From an uncultured Veillonella sp. (GTDB taxonomy: Bacteria > Bacillota > Negativicutes > Veillonellales > Veillonellaceae): a DNA stretch of 23,896 nucleotides. Positions 8,566 to 16,349 of this stretch are shown one piece after another. Under the pieces are notes generated by a model that saw only the letters and a program-made list of their open reading frames with translations, was not told the origin of the DNA and searched no databases. The stretch's first letter is position 1. Every line of letters begins with the position of its first letter. A program made the translations under genes and the position numbers. Location: positions 1-23,896 of the forward strand of contig CABSJA010000027.1 in NCBI GenBank assembly GCA_902477915.1, given 5' to 3'.

Positions 8566-9935
8566 CGTAGTCGTAACCAGTATAGGAGTGGTACGAGGTA
8601 TAGGAAGAAGGCGAATGGTACATAGCCAGCTGTACTAGTACCCATCATAACTACAGGTACATAAGCAGCGATGTTCCATGGTTGTAATGGAGCAATGAGA
8701 ATGCCGCTGTTTTCAAAGTCGAGCATCACATCTTCATCTTGAATGCCTCTCTGTGCATAGGTAATGCGCATAATAGAGTGGGTCATCACCACCGCAATAG
8801 CTTGACTACAACCTACAGCACCTGTTAAAAAGGCGAGACCTACGTTTGCCGCAAATACATCACTTCGTGTTTTCGCTCGTTCTAATAGCTGTCTCACATC
8901 GTTCCAGAAGCCAACCCCTTCGAGCATGCCAGAAATGGCAGTTGCCATAAAAATGGAAAGGGTAGGGATGAACATCGTTTGTAAGCCGCCGCCGTGAATG
9001 ATATCTGCTAGTGGATTATAATGTGGTAGTTCAAAGCCTGTTAAGGTATACCAGCCTAAATCAGAAAGGGTAGCTCCCTGATTGGTATAAGCTAGAATCG
9101 CCGCTGCTAATGCACTAAGGCCGATAGGCCAACGGATAGATACTTTCAAAGGTAATAAACCAATGACGATGATCACAGGAAGCCATAAGGTCCAATCGAT
9201 GTTGAACACAAAGTGAATCGTATCAGACAGTAAGCTATTTGCATAGTTGAGAGGGAACCACTGCGATAGTATTAGGTAGAGCACTGTGGAAATAACAAGT
9301 GCTGGTAGACCATCTTTAAACATAATAGGGATGTTGGTCGATACCTTTGTATGCGTTAAGGTCGCTACGAGAGAGGCGCTAGACGATAAAGGCCCGTTCC
9401 GATCACCAAAGTAAGCGCCAGCAATGATGGCGCCTGCTACGATATTTTCTGGAATGTTACCGGCTTTTGCCATCGTAATGAGTACAATACCTATGGTACC
9501 CACAGTGCCAAGGGCAGTTCCTAATAGCATGCTCACCAGTGCTGTTAATAAAAAGGCACAAGCGATAAAGATAGAAGGATCAATCAAGTCGATGCCTGTG
9601 GCGATAATCATAGGTATAATACCTGCCGCTTGCCACATGGCGATGAGCCAACCGATGAGCAGGAATATTTGCATCACCACAATAGATGTTTTAGCACCTG
9701 TCCATGATAGGTTTAGTAGTTCCTTTGGTTGGTACCCTTTGCGGTAGAACACATAAGCCATAATGCACCATACTACAATCAAGGCGTAACCGATGGCAAT
9801 GCTATTGGCTACGGCGATGATGATGACGAGTATGGATAGGAGTAAGCCTAAGAGGGGCTCTGTATTTTTCGGCATCAGTGAACGGCCTTGTTGATACTTT
9901 AGAAACGCATTTAATATGAGTTGTAACCACTTCAT
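8538..9935 (-). CDS. NhaC-family sodium/proton antiporter
   Basis: This polytopic membrane protein of 465 residues should exchange sodium for protons or a related solute pair. It has about ten hydrophobic segments from residue 28 onward. The motif AGAYFGDRNGPLSSSAS (172-188) corresponds to the GAYFGDK-type signature of NhaC transporters, and GTALGTVGTIG at 139-149 is also family-like. The NhaC family includes amino-acid exchangers such as malate/lactate and arginine-type members, so the substrate is uncertain. The chosen ATG is one base after the dapF stop codon, which suggests translational coupling because no good Shine-Dalgarno sequence is visible. M21 (MPKNTEPLLG) is an alternative start. 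The last codons overlap a tandem repeat. Confidence 0.8.
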   Translation of the reverse strand: MKWLQLILNAFLKYQQGRSLMPKNTEPLLGLLLSILVIIIAVANSIAIGYALIVVWCIMAYVFYRKGYQPKELLNLSWTGAKTSIVVMQIFLLIGWLIAMWQAAGIIPMIIATGIDLIDPSIFIACAFLLTALVSMLLGTALGTVGTIGIVLITMAKAGNIPENIVAGAIIAGAYFGDRNGPLSSSASLVATLTHTKVSTNIPIMFKDGLPALVISTVLYLILSQWFPLNYANSLLSDTIHFVFNIDWTLWLPVIIVIGLLPLKVSIRWPIGLSALAAAILAYTNQGATLSDLGWYTLTGFELPHYNPLADIIHGGGLQTMFIPTLSIFMATAISGMLEGVGFWNDVRQLLERAKTRSDVFAANVGLAFLTGAVGCSQAIAVVMTHSIMRITYAQRGIQDEDVMLDFENSGILIAPLQPWNIAAYVPVVMMGTSTAGYVPFAFFLYLVPLLYWLRLRNQDQPIIR

Positions 9936-9936
9936 C

Positions 9937-10770
9937 TTAATCGATAGGAAGTTCTGTTTCGAAGACTTCCTCAGCAGGGCCTGTCATGAGCACCGTGCCA
10001 TCCTCCAAGTATGAAATATGCAATGTTCCTAAGTAAAGTTCTACGTCTACTTCGCGACCTGTTAAGCCTTTTTCGAAGGACATAACGGCAGAGGCACAAG
10101 AGCCTGTACCACATGCTAGTGTAGCGCCAGCACCGCGTTCCCATGTGCGAACCTTGATGTGTTTGTCGTTTACTACTTCAATGTAGTTAACATTTGTATT
10201 GGATGGGAATGCATCGTGTTTTTCAAGGATTGGACCTTGTGTCGTAACAGGGGCGTTTGTAATATCTTCTACGTAAACCTCTGTATGCGGTACACCGAGC
10301 AATACAGAGCTCACTGTTACAGTTTCGCCATTTACATCAATGTCTACGTCGATGACCTTATCCATGTCTACATTCATAGGTACATCTTTACTGTTAAAGA
10401 ATGGCTTGCCCATGTCTACTGTTACTAGTGTAACCACACCATTTTCGATGGTTAAGGTTGGCTTCATAACACCTGCTAATGTTTCGATGGTGAAAGTTTC
10501 TTTTGTAATTTCTCCGTGTTCGTAAGCGTATTTGGCAAAGCATCGAATACCATTGCCGCACATTTCAGCTTCACTGCCATCGGAGTTGATGATGCGCATG
10601 CGCACATCACATGTGTCAGATGGTACAACAATGACTAAACCATCAGCACCAATGCCTGTACGGCGATCGCAAAGGCGAATGGCTAAATCAGTATAGTCCT
10701 TGTTAGCACCTTGAGGGTCGGCAAAGAGGATAAAATCATTGCCAAGACCATGCATTTTTGTTAATTTCAT
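9937..10770 (-). CDS. dapF: Diaminopimelate epimerase
   Basis: DapF interconverts LL- and meso-diaminopimelate, the last step before lysine and a direct supply of peptidoglycan precursor. The 277 residues begin MKLTKMHGLGNDF, the standard family start. The two catalytic cysteines are C71 in EMCGNGIRC and C220 in LACGTGSC. The frame stays open five codons further upstream through a TTG, but AGGAG lies six bases before the ATG at 10770, so that start is chosen. It is the first gene of a minus-strand series with the NhaC-like antiporter one base downstream. A 9-bp hairpin (10793-10820) lies in its leader. Confidence 0.96.
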   Translation of the reverse strand: MKLTKMHGLGNDFILFADPQGANKDYTDLAIRLCDRRTGIGADGLVIVVPSDTCDVRMRIINSDGSEAEMCGNGIRCFAKYAYEHGEITKETFTIETLAGVMKPTLTIENGVVTLVTVDMGKPFFNSKDVPMNVDMDKVIDVDIDVNGETVTVSSVLLGVPHTEVYVEDITNAPVTTQGPILEKHDAFPSNTNVNYIEVVNDKHIKVRTWERGAGATLACGTGSCASAVMSFEKGLTGREVDVELYLGTLHISYLEDGTVLMTGPAEEVFETELPID

Positions 10771-11108
10771 AAAGTCTCCTATCAATAAGTAAGACTTTCA
10801 CCATGAAGCCCGTGAAAGTCTCATATGTATATTATTATATATTCTATATTATTATATCATAAATGGCTTTCAATTATGGGGTGTAACTTTATAAAATTAA
10901 AGTAAAAACAAGCAAAAAATGACCTCCTTTTAAAGTACTTGTTATAGTACGTATTAAGACGGTTGAGAAATATGAACATGAGGTAAAAATTAACCCACGT
11001 GGGACAACCTGAAAGGCGGATATATAGGGCTCTATTACTTTATTGTTTACCGTAGAAATGATAAAATAAAGAGTAATGTAGTTTATCGTAATAGAAAGAG
11101 GAACACAT
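10771..11108. other. Divergent intergenic region between dapF and ptsI
   Basis: This region carries both outward promoters. Near dapF a perfect 9-bp hairpin (10793-10801 with 10812-10820, loop 10 bases) has no T run. AT-rich sequence at 10825-10860 contains several TATAAT-like boxes on the minus strand. Around 10960-11015 is a GC-richer block with GGTTG and CAACC able to pair around a CCCACGTGGG palindrome; I do not recognise it. A weak ptsI promoter is possible at 11039-11067 (TTTATT, 17 bases, TAAAAT). Confidence 0.5.
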
Positions 11109-12836
11109 ATGCGAATTCAAGGGATTTCTGGATCTCGTGGCGTTGCAGTAGGCAATGTATATAGATATATTCAAGAGGAAATTGTCATTCCTGATTACAC
11201 TGTAGCAGAGGATCAGGTAGAAGCGGAAATTGGTAAGTTTGCTGCTGCTATGGCATCTACCTTAAAGCAATTGGATACAATCCGTCAAAAGGCTTTGAAA
11301 GAAATGGGCCCTGAAGAGGCGGCTATTTTTGAAGCACATATGCAAATTGCTCAAGACCCATCTTTATCTGATGGTATTAAATCCCTCGTTGAGTCTAGCC
11401 ATACTAACGTTGTAGCGGCTACAGCTCAAACCATTGAAACCTTTGCCAATATCTTCCTCGGTATGGAAGATCCATACATGCGCGAACGGGGTGCAGATAT
11501 CAAAGATATCGGTGATCGTTTGATGCGCAATATGTTAGGTATGAACCCTCGTGGCTTATCCCATATTTCTGGGGAGGTTATATTGGTGGCTCATGATTTG
11601 GCGCCATCCGATACGGCATCTCTAGATAAAAATGTTGTAAAAGGCATTGTAACAGCTGCTGGTGGCCCTACATCTCATGCGGCTATCATGGCACGTACAT
11701 TGGAAATTCCTGCCGTTATGGGCGTTGGTGATATTGAAGGCTTCGTAGATGGCGAGAAAGCCGTTGTACTTGGTACAGATGGTATTGTCGAAACAAATCC
11801 ATCTGATGCGGATTGGGCTGAATATACAAATCAAGCTACTGCTTACCAAGAGGAATTAAAACGCCTACGCGAATCTGCCAATCTTGAAGCTAAGACTACA
11901 GATGGTCATCATGTAGAATTATTTGGCAATATCGGTAAGTCTAAAGATGCTAAACATGCTCTTACAATGGGCGCACAAGGTATCGGCTTATACCGTACAG
12001 AATTCTTGTACATGGAAAACGATGAATTGCCAGCAGAAGATGTACAGTTCGAAGAATATAAAAAGGTTGCAGAAGATATGCAGGGACAGCCTGTTATTAT
12101 CCGTACCATGGATATCGGTGGTGACAAGGAGTTGAAATGCCTTGATTTGCCAACGGAAATGAATCCATTCCTTGGTTACCGTGCCATTCGTATTTCCTTG
12201 AACCGCCCAGATATCTTCAAAGTACAATTGCGTGCGTTATTGCGCGCTAGCGCCTTTGGTGATATTCATATCATGTACCCTATGATCGCTTCCGTAGAAG
12301 AAGTGAAACAAGCGAATGCTATGCTTGAAGAATGTAAGGCAGAACTTACAGCTGAAGGCAAAGAATTCAATAAGGATATTAAGGTTGGTATTATGATTGA
12401 AGTACCAGCAGCTGCTGTTATTTCTCCGATCTTGGCAAAATACGTAGACTTCTTCAGTATTGGTACCAACGATTTGTGTCAATATACATTGGCAGTAGAC
12501 CGTATGAACGAATCTATTGGCGCTCTATATCAACCATTGCATCCAGGCGTATTACGTCTTATCAAACATGTTATCGATGCGAGCCATGAACAAGGTAAAT
12601 TTACAGGCATGTGTGGTGAACTCGCTAGTGATCCTGTGGCTACCATGATCTTATTAGGCTTGGGTCTTGATGAATTCTCCATGACAGCATCTTCTATACC
12701 ACTTATTAAGAAAATCTTGCGCTCTGTTTCTAAAGCAGAATGTGAAGATGTGGCTAATAAAGCACTTTCCATGGATACAGCAGAAGAAATTACAGACTAT
12801 GCTAAATCTGTACTAGCTGAAAAAGGCTTACTATAA
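11109..12836 (+). CDS. ptsI: Phosphoenolpyruvate-protein phosphotransferase (PTS Enzyme I)
   Basis: Enzyme I takes phosphate from PEP and passes it to HPr, the first step of all PTS sugar uptake, in the cytoplasm. At 575 residues it has the usual length. The N-terminal HPr-binding region is followed by GGPTSHAAIMAR with the phosphorylated H190. The C-terminal PEP-binding TIM barrel shows IRTMDIGGDK, NPFLGYRAIR and FSIGTNDLCQYTLAVDR, plus the conserved GMCGE cysteine. AGAGGA lies six bases before the ATG. ptsH follows 118 bases downstream, the reverse of the common ptsH-ptsI order. The target permease is probably FruA, encoded divergently nearby. Confidence 0.97.
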   Translation: MRIQGISGSRGVAVGNVYRYIQEEIVIPDYTVAEDQVEAEIGKFAAAMASTLKQLDTIRQKALKEMGPEEAAIFEAHMQIAQDPSLSDGIKSLVESSHTNVVAATAQTIETFANIFLGMEDPYMRERGADIKDIGDRLMRNMLGMNPRGLSHISGEVILVAHDLAPSDTASLDKNVVKGIVTAAGGPTSHAAIMARTLEIPAVMGVGDIEGFVDGEKAVVLGTDGIVETNPSDADWAEYTNQATAYQEELKRLRESANLEAKTTDGHHVELFGNIGKSKDAKHALTMGAQGIGLYRTEFLYMENDELPAEDVQFEEYKKVAEDMQGQPVIIRTMDIGGDKELKCLDLPTEMNPFLGYRAIRISLNRPDIFKVQLRALLRASAFGDIHIMYPMIASVEEVKQANAMLEECKAELTAEGKEFNKDIKVGIMIEVPAAAVISPILAKYVDFFSIGTNDLCQYTLAVDRMNESIGALYQPLHPGVLRLIKHVIDASHEQGKFTGMCGELASDPVATMILLGLGLDEFSMTASSIPLIKKILRSVSKAECEDVANKALSMDTAEEITDYAKSVLAEKGLL

Positions 12837-12856
12837 TTCTGTTGTATAGCAAATAA

Positions 12857-12880
12857 CTTTCAATATACTTGAATTGAAAG
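12857..12880 (+). promoter_or_regulatory. Hairpin between ptsI and ptsH
   Basis: CTTTCAAT pairs perfectly with ATTGAAAG around an 8-base loop, about 20 bases after ptsI. No T run follows, so it is not a good terminator. It may stabilise or separate the ptsI message, and it overlaps the proposed ptsH -35 box. Confidence 0.5.
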
Positions 12881-12898
12881 GCTTGAAATTGATACAAT
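12869..12898 (+). promoter_or_regulatory. Candidate sigma-70 promoter of ptsH
   Basis: TTGAAT and TACAAT are separated by 18 bases, about 57 bases before the ptsH ATG. A separate promoter would let HPr be made in excess over Enzyme I. Confidence 0.5.
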
Positions 12899-12918
12899 AT
12901 ATCTATTAGAACGTATGG

Positions 12919-12935
12919 GATAGGCACAGCCTATC
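12919..12935 (+). promoter_or_regulatory. Leader hairpin just before the ptsH ribosome binding site
   Basis: GATAGGC and GCCTATC form a 7-bp stem with an ACA loop, directly upstream of the AGAAAGAGG ribosome binding site. It probably stabilises the short ptsH message or affects translation. Confidence 0.5.
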
Positions 12936-12954
12936 AAGATAGAAAGAGGTTATC

Positions 12955-13215
12955 ATGAAAGAATTAACAGTAGAAATTACTAACGAATCTGGTTTACATG
13001 CTCGTCCTGCTACAGCTTTCACACAATTGGCTGCTAAATATGCTTCCAAATTGACAATCGCTGCTAACGGCAAAACAGCTGATGCTAAATCCATCTTAAC
13101 TGTATTGACTTTGGGCGCTACAAAAGGTACATCCGTTACATTGACAGCTGACGGTGCTGACGAAGACGATGCACTTGCTGCATTAAGCGAATTCTTAACA
13201 ACTAACCACGACTAA
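12955..13215 (+). CDS. ptsH: Phosphocarrier protein HPr
   Basis: HPr relays phosphate from Enzyme I to the sugar-specific IIA domains. The 86 residues are of standard length. The active-site histidine is H15 in SGLHARPA, and the regulatory serine S46 is present in AKSIL, as in HPr proteins that are substrates of HPr kinase. A GAAAGAGG ribosome binding site lies five bases upstream of the ATG. The gene has its own candidate promoter after ptsI and ends at a strong terminator. The small size and both phosphorylation sites make a NPr- or FPr-type assignment unlikely. Confidence 0.97.
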   Translation: MKELTVEITNESGLHARPATAFTQLAAKYASKLTIAANGKTADAKSILTVLTLGATKGTSVTLTADGADEDDALAALSEFLTTNHD

Positions 13216-13231
13216 TACAATGTGGTAATAC

Positions 13232-13263
13232 AAAGGACTCTACGAATGTAGAGTCCTTTTTTG
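13232..13263 (+). terminator. Intrinsic terminator of ptsH
   Basis: A perfect 12-bp stem (AAAGGACTCTAC / GTAGAGTCCTTT, loop GAAT) is followed by a T run. It begins 16 bases after the ptsH stop codon. Confidence 0.93.
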
Positions 13264-13383
13264 TTGATCTATATGTTTTATGTATATGATTTTTGTATAT
13301 GTTTTATGTTTTGGTTGATTTGATTAAATGTTACCTTTAATTTAATATGGCGAATTTACAAAACTATTAGCGTGTAGTTTCAA

Positions 13384-13416
13384 GTAAAAAAAGAAGAGGC
13401 GGTTTAGCCTCTTCTT
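13384..13416 (-). terminator. Intrinsic terminator of csoR
   Basis: AAGAAGAGGC (13391-13400) pairs with GCCTCTTCTT (13407-13416). On the minus strand the stem runs into seven T. The stem directly abuts the csoR stop codon. Confidence 0.88.
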
Positions 13417-13694
13417 TATTTTCCCATGTTTGCAAAGCGCTCTACAGCCTTTGTAAAGTCGCTAATGGTTTTTTCTACGTCACCGTGTTCGATACCATCT
13501 CGTACGCAGTGGTTGATATGCCCTTCAAGGACTACTTGACCTACTTTATGTAGTGCAGACTTAGCTGCATTAATTTGGCTCAACACATCTTCGCATGGAA
13601 TGTCTTCTTCAATCATTCGATCAATAGCTTGCACTTGACCAAGGATTTTACGCAATCGACGATGTAGATTTTCTGAATCCATACATTGTTTCAT
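13416..13694 (-). CDS. csoR: CsoR-family metal-sensing transcriptional repressor
   Basis: This small all-helical repressor of the CsoR/RcnR family has 92 residues. The three copper-ligand positions of CsoR are present as C34 (IPCEDVL), H59 and C63 (GHINHC), in the same spacing as the characterised C-H-C copper site; RcnR nickel/cobalt sensors carry further His ligands instead of the last Cys. The DNA-binding face has the usual HRRLRKILGQVQAIDRM segment. GGAGGAG lies four bases before the ATG at 13694, so the frame further upstream is not used. No copper ATPase or chaperone is adjacent, so its target is elsewhere. A candidate operator of this family lies at 20111-20127. A CstR-like sulfur sensor is less likely because H59 is kept. 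Confidence 0.87.
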   Translation of the reverse strand: MKQCMDSENLHRRLRKILGQVQAIDRMIEEDIPCEDVLSQINAAKSALHKVGQVVLEGHINHCVRDGIEHGDVEKTISDFTKAVERFANMGK

Positions 13695-13733
13695 AATACT
13701 CCTCCAATGGGCATGTTTTTTATCATCCTTATT

Positions 13734-13763
13734 ATTATACTCCATGTAAAGTTTGTAATACAA
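13734..13763 (-). promoter_or_regulatory. Candidate promoter of csoR
   Basis: On the minus strand TTGTAT and TATAAT are 18 bases apart, and the -10 box ends 40 bases before the csoR ATG. No C-rich/G-rich palindrome of the CsoR type was seen overlapping it. Confidence 0.55.
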
Positions 13764-14066
13764 CTTAATAAGTATACCTAATATGCATTAAATCTACATA
13801 TATAGATTTATATTGTATATGGATGTATGTGAATATCTGTATTCAAAGGTACATTTAAATATATACTTTTAAAATAGCATGGCATGTATTTTATATTATA
13901 CACATCTATTTAGACCTTGTAATATATATCTTCTTCTTAATTGATGTGATACAATACATTTAATACACAATGTGTTTGTATATGTATATAAGGTACTGTA
14001 ATGCATATAGAATTTAAATTTGTCTATAGGTATATACTACGGGCCTTTATGAAATAGGTGAAAGCA
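13764..14066. other. Divergent AT-rich region between csoR and the GT51 gene
   Basis: No gene is visible. A 7-bp hairpin (TAAATCT / AGATTTA) lies at 13789-13810. The plus-strand promoter for the glycosyltransferase must be here. One weak possibility near 13975 (TTGTAT, 17 bases, TAATGC) is not convincing. Confidence 0.4.
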
Positions 14067-14873
14067 ATGAAAGTGTTTCGCTACCTTCGGAACCTAGTGG
14101 TATTTGTGTTAGTTATGATACTGGCCGTGTTTATATATGATGGATACCATAGGGTTCAAGGTACAGATCGTGAAAGTAACGCGCATACAACTGTTGAAAA
14201 ACGCATAGAACAAGGTGAAGATACCCTTAGTCGCACAGATCGTATTATACGATTATTTACCTTTAAAGAAAAGGTAGAGACGGCACTGAACCAACGTGTT
14301 TCTAAAGAACATTGGGTAAAGGGAGATGTCATTCCAGAATATACAAAGAATGCACTCATCGCCATAGAGGATAAGCGATATTATAAGCATGGTGCTATAG
14401 ATGTACTTGGTATCATTCGCGCCTTTTATACGAATACCATCGCTGGTGAAACTGTAGAGGGCGGCAGCACCATAACACAACAAGTCGTAAAAAATCTTTT
14501 CCTTTCATCAAAACGCATCATGAGCCGTAAGATAGAAGAAGCGATCTTGGCGAGTGAAATGGAACATTACTACACGAAGGAAGAAATTCTCACCATGTAT
14601 TTAAATACCGTATATTATGGTCATAATTACTACGGTATCTACGAAGCAGCACATGGCTACTTTGGGACAAGCCCGAGCCGATTGACATTAGGTCAAAGCG
14701 CTATGCTCGCAGCCTTGCCTAACGCACCATCTTACTTAGATCCTTATACGAATTATAAAGGAGCTAAGGCACGACAAAAACTGGTGCTCGAACAAATGGT
14801 AGACCAAGGTATGATTACACAAGCTGAAGCTGATTATGCATACAAACAAGACTTGGGCCTTGTGGACGAATAA
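14067..14873 (+). CDS. Monofunctional peptidoglycan glycosyltransferase (GT51)
   Basis: This membrane-anchored enzyme polymerises glycan strands from lipid II at the outer face of the inner membrane. The 268 residues begin with one transmembrane segment (about 9-25). The GT51 domain follows: IEDKRYYKHG with the catalytic E101, then GGSTITQQVVKNLF, RKIEEAILASEME, ILTMYLNTVYYG and AMLAALPNAPS, all standard motifs. The protein ends soon after, with no transpeptidase domain, so it resembles MtgA/MGT proteins rather than class A PBPs. A GTG three codons upstream is in frame, but AGGTG lies six bases before the ATG at 14067 and overlaps that GTG. It appears to be a single-gene unit with its own terminator. 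Confidence 0.92.
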   Translation: MKVFRYLRNLVVFVLVMILAVFIYDGYHRVQGTDRESNAHTTVEKRIEQGEDTLSRTDRIIRLFTFKEKVETALNQRVSKEHWVKGDVIPEYTKNALIAIEDKRYYKHGAIDVLGIIRAFYTNTIAGETVEGGSTITQQVVKNLFLSSKRIMSRKIEEAILASEMEHYYTKEEILTMYLNTVYYGHNYYGIYEAAHGYFGTSPSRLTLGQSAMLAALPNAPSYLDPYTNYKGAKARQKLVLEQMVDQGMITQAEADYAYKQDLGLVDE

Positions 14874-14891
14874 TTAAATAAGTATAGTAAC

Positions 14892-14934
14892 ATCTCTGTT
14901 AGTTGATTGGTAATTGGCTAACAGAGATTTTTTT
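14892..14934 (+). terminator. Intrinsic terminator of the GT51 gene
   Basis: ATCTCTGTTAG (14892-14902) pairs perfectly with CTAACAGAGAT (14918-14928), followed by six more T. It lies about 20 bases after the stop codon. Confidence 0.92.
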
Positions 14935-14987
14935 ATGATAAATAGTTACGTTCCGAAATATATTATTAAATTGAATAAAAATAATAC

Positions 14988-15016
14988 TTGCATTTATAAT
15001 TATACAGGTGTATACT
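14988..15016 (+). promoter_or_regulatory. Promoter of argGH with possible ArgR box in the spacer
   Basis: TTGCAT and TATACT are separated by exactly 17 bases, a good sigma-70 promoter, leaving a leader of about 115 bases before argG. The sequence at 14991-15008 matches 12 of 18 positions of the E. coli-type ARG box (core ATAATTAT followed by CA), so ArgR could bind across the spacer. The promoter is well supported; the operator is a guess. Confidence 0.65.
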
Positions 15017-15137
15017 ATTTTTTGTCGGAAAGAGGGAATGACCATTGAGCTAGATGCCACGGTGCTTTCACAATTATCTGATATAATATTGATTATATGA
15101 GTTAAAATACATAGTAAGTTTTTTATGAGGTGTTATC

Positions 15138-16349
15138 ATGGGTAAAGCAAATAAAGTAGTACTCGCATATTCTGGTGGTTTAGACACATCCGTTATCATT
15201 CCTTGGTTAAAAGAAAATTATGGCGCTGAAGTTATCGCCGTATGCGTAGACTTGGGTCAACCTGAGGATTATGATGCAGTTGAGAAAAAAGCAATCAAAT
15301 CTGGTGCTTCTAAAGCGTATATTGTTGACGCTAAAGAAGAGTTCGTAAAAGATTATGTGTGGCCAACAGTAAAAGCTGGTGCAGTTTATGAAGGCAAATA
15401 TTTATTAGGTACATCCTTCGCTAGACCTTTAATCGGTAAAATCCTTGTAGATATTGCTAAAAAAGAAGGCGCTGATGCTATCGCTCACGGTGCGACTGGT
15501 AAAGGTAATGACCAAGTTCGTTTCGAACTTGCTATCAAAGCATTGGCTCCTAATATGAAAATCATCGCTCCTTGGAGAGAGTGGGATTTGAAATCTAGAA
15601 CTGACTGCATGGAGTATGCTGCTAAGCACGACATTCCAGTAGTAGCTACAAAATCTCATCCATATTCCATGGACCAAAACGTATGGCATTTGTCCCATGA
15701 AGGCGGCGATCTTGAAAATCCAGCAAATGCTCCTAAAGATGATGTGTACTTGGTAACACATACTCCTGAACAAGCTCCAGATGAAGCTGGTTATGTAACT
15801 GTATCCTTCAAAGATGGCGTACCTGTAGCAGTAGATGGCCAAGAAGGTACTCCATTACAATTATTAGAAAAACTCAACGAAATCGGTGCACACTATGGCG
15901 TAGGCGTTGTAGATATCGTTGAAAATAGATTAGTAGGCATGAAATCCCGTGGCGTTTATGAAAATCCAGGTGGATCCATCATCATGTATGCTCACAGAGA
16001 ACTTGAATACCTTTGCCTCGACAGAGCTACATACCACTACAAAGAACTTATTGCTAACAAATACGCTGAACTTGTATACGATGGCATGTGGTTCGCACCA
16101 TTGATGAACGCTTTGCAAGCATTCGTTGATGAAACTCAAAAAACTGTAACTGGTGAAGTAAAACTTAAATTGTACAAAGGCAACATTATCTCTGCTGGTG
16201 CAACTTCTCCATACTCCTTGTACAGCGAAGATTTCGTAACATTCGAAGAAGATGATGTATACAACCAAGCTGATGCGGCTGGTTTCATCAACTTGTTCGG
16301 TTTACCTCTTAAAATTAATGCATTAATGAAAGAAAAGGCAGGTAAATAA
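15138..16349 (+). CDS. argG: Argininosuccinate synthase
   Basis: ArgG joins citrulline and aspartate, using ATP, to make argininosuccinate, the second-last step of arginine synthesis in the cytoplasm. The 403 residues begin with the N-type ATP pyrophosphatase P-loop AYSGGLDTSV (10-19). HGATGKGNDQVRFE and the citrulline/aspartate-binding stretch follow, and the length is typical. A GAGGTG ribosome binding site precedes the ATG by six bases. The stop codon overlaps the argH start codon (TAATG), so the two are translated as a coupled pair. The promoter, with a possible arginine-repressor site, lies about 130 bases upstream. Confidence 0.97.
   Translation: MGKANKVVLAYSGGLDTSVIIPWLKENYGAEVIAVCVDLGQPEDYDAVEKKAIKSGASKAYIVDAKEEFVKDYVWPTVKAGAVYEGKYLLGTSFARPLIGKILVDIAKKEGADAIAHGATGKGNDQVRFELAIKALAPNMKIIAPWREWDLKSRTDCMEYAAKHDIPVVATKSHPYSMDQNVWHLSHEGGDLENPANAPKDDVYLVTHTPEQAPDEAGYVTVSFKDGVPVAVDGQEGTPLQLLEKLNEIGAHYGVGVVDIVENRLVGMKSRGVYENPGGSIIMYAHRELEYLCLDRATYHYKELIANKYAELVYDGMWFAPLMNALQAFVDETQKTVTGEVKLKLYKGNIISAGATSPYSLYSEDFVTFEEDDVYNQADAAGFINLFGLPLKINALMKEKAGK

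Noticed and set aside
10771..10785. Upstream TTG start for dapF
   Set aside because: The AGGAG ribosome binding site lies inside that extension and is correctly placed for the ATG at 10770.
10870..10930. Minus-strand AGGAGG followed by a very short TTG-started frame (about 8 codons)
   Set aside because: It is too short and starts with TTG; the SD-like sequence is likely chance in this region.
10993..11002. CCCACGTGGG as a mini-ykkC (guanidine-II) hairpin
   Set aside because: The loop would be ACGT, not ACGR, and the required second hairpin is missing.
13695..13763. Longer csoR frame starting at 13763
   Set aside because: The proposed promoter and the GGAGGAG site lie within it, and the family protein starts at the inner ATG.
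14058..14066. GTG start for the GT51 gene
   Set aside because: The GTG is part of the ribosome binding site for the ATG at 14067.
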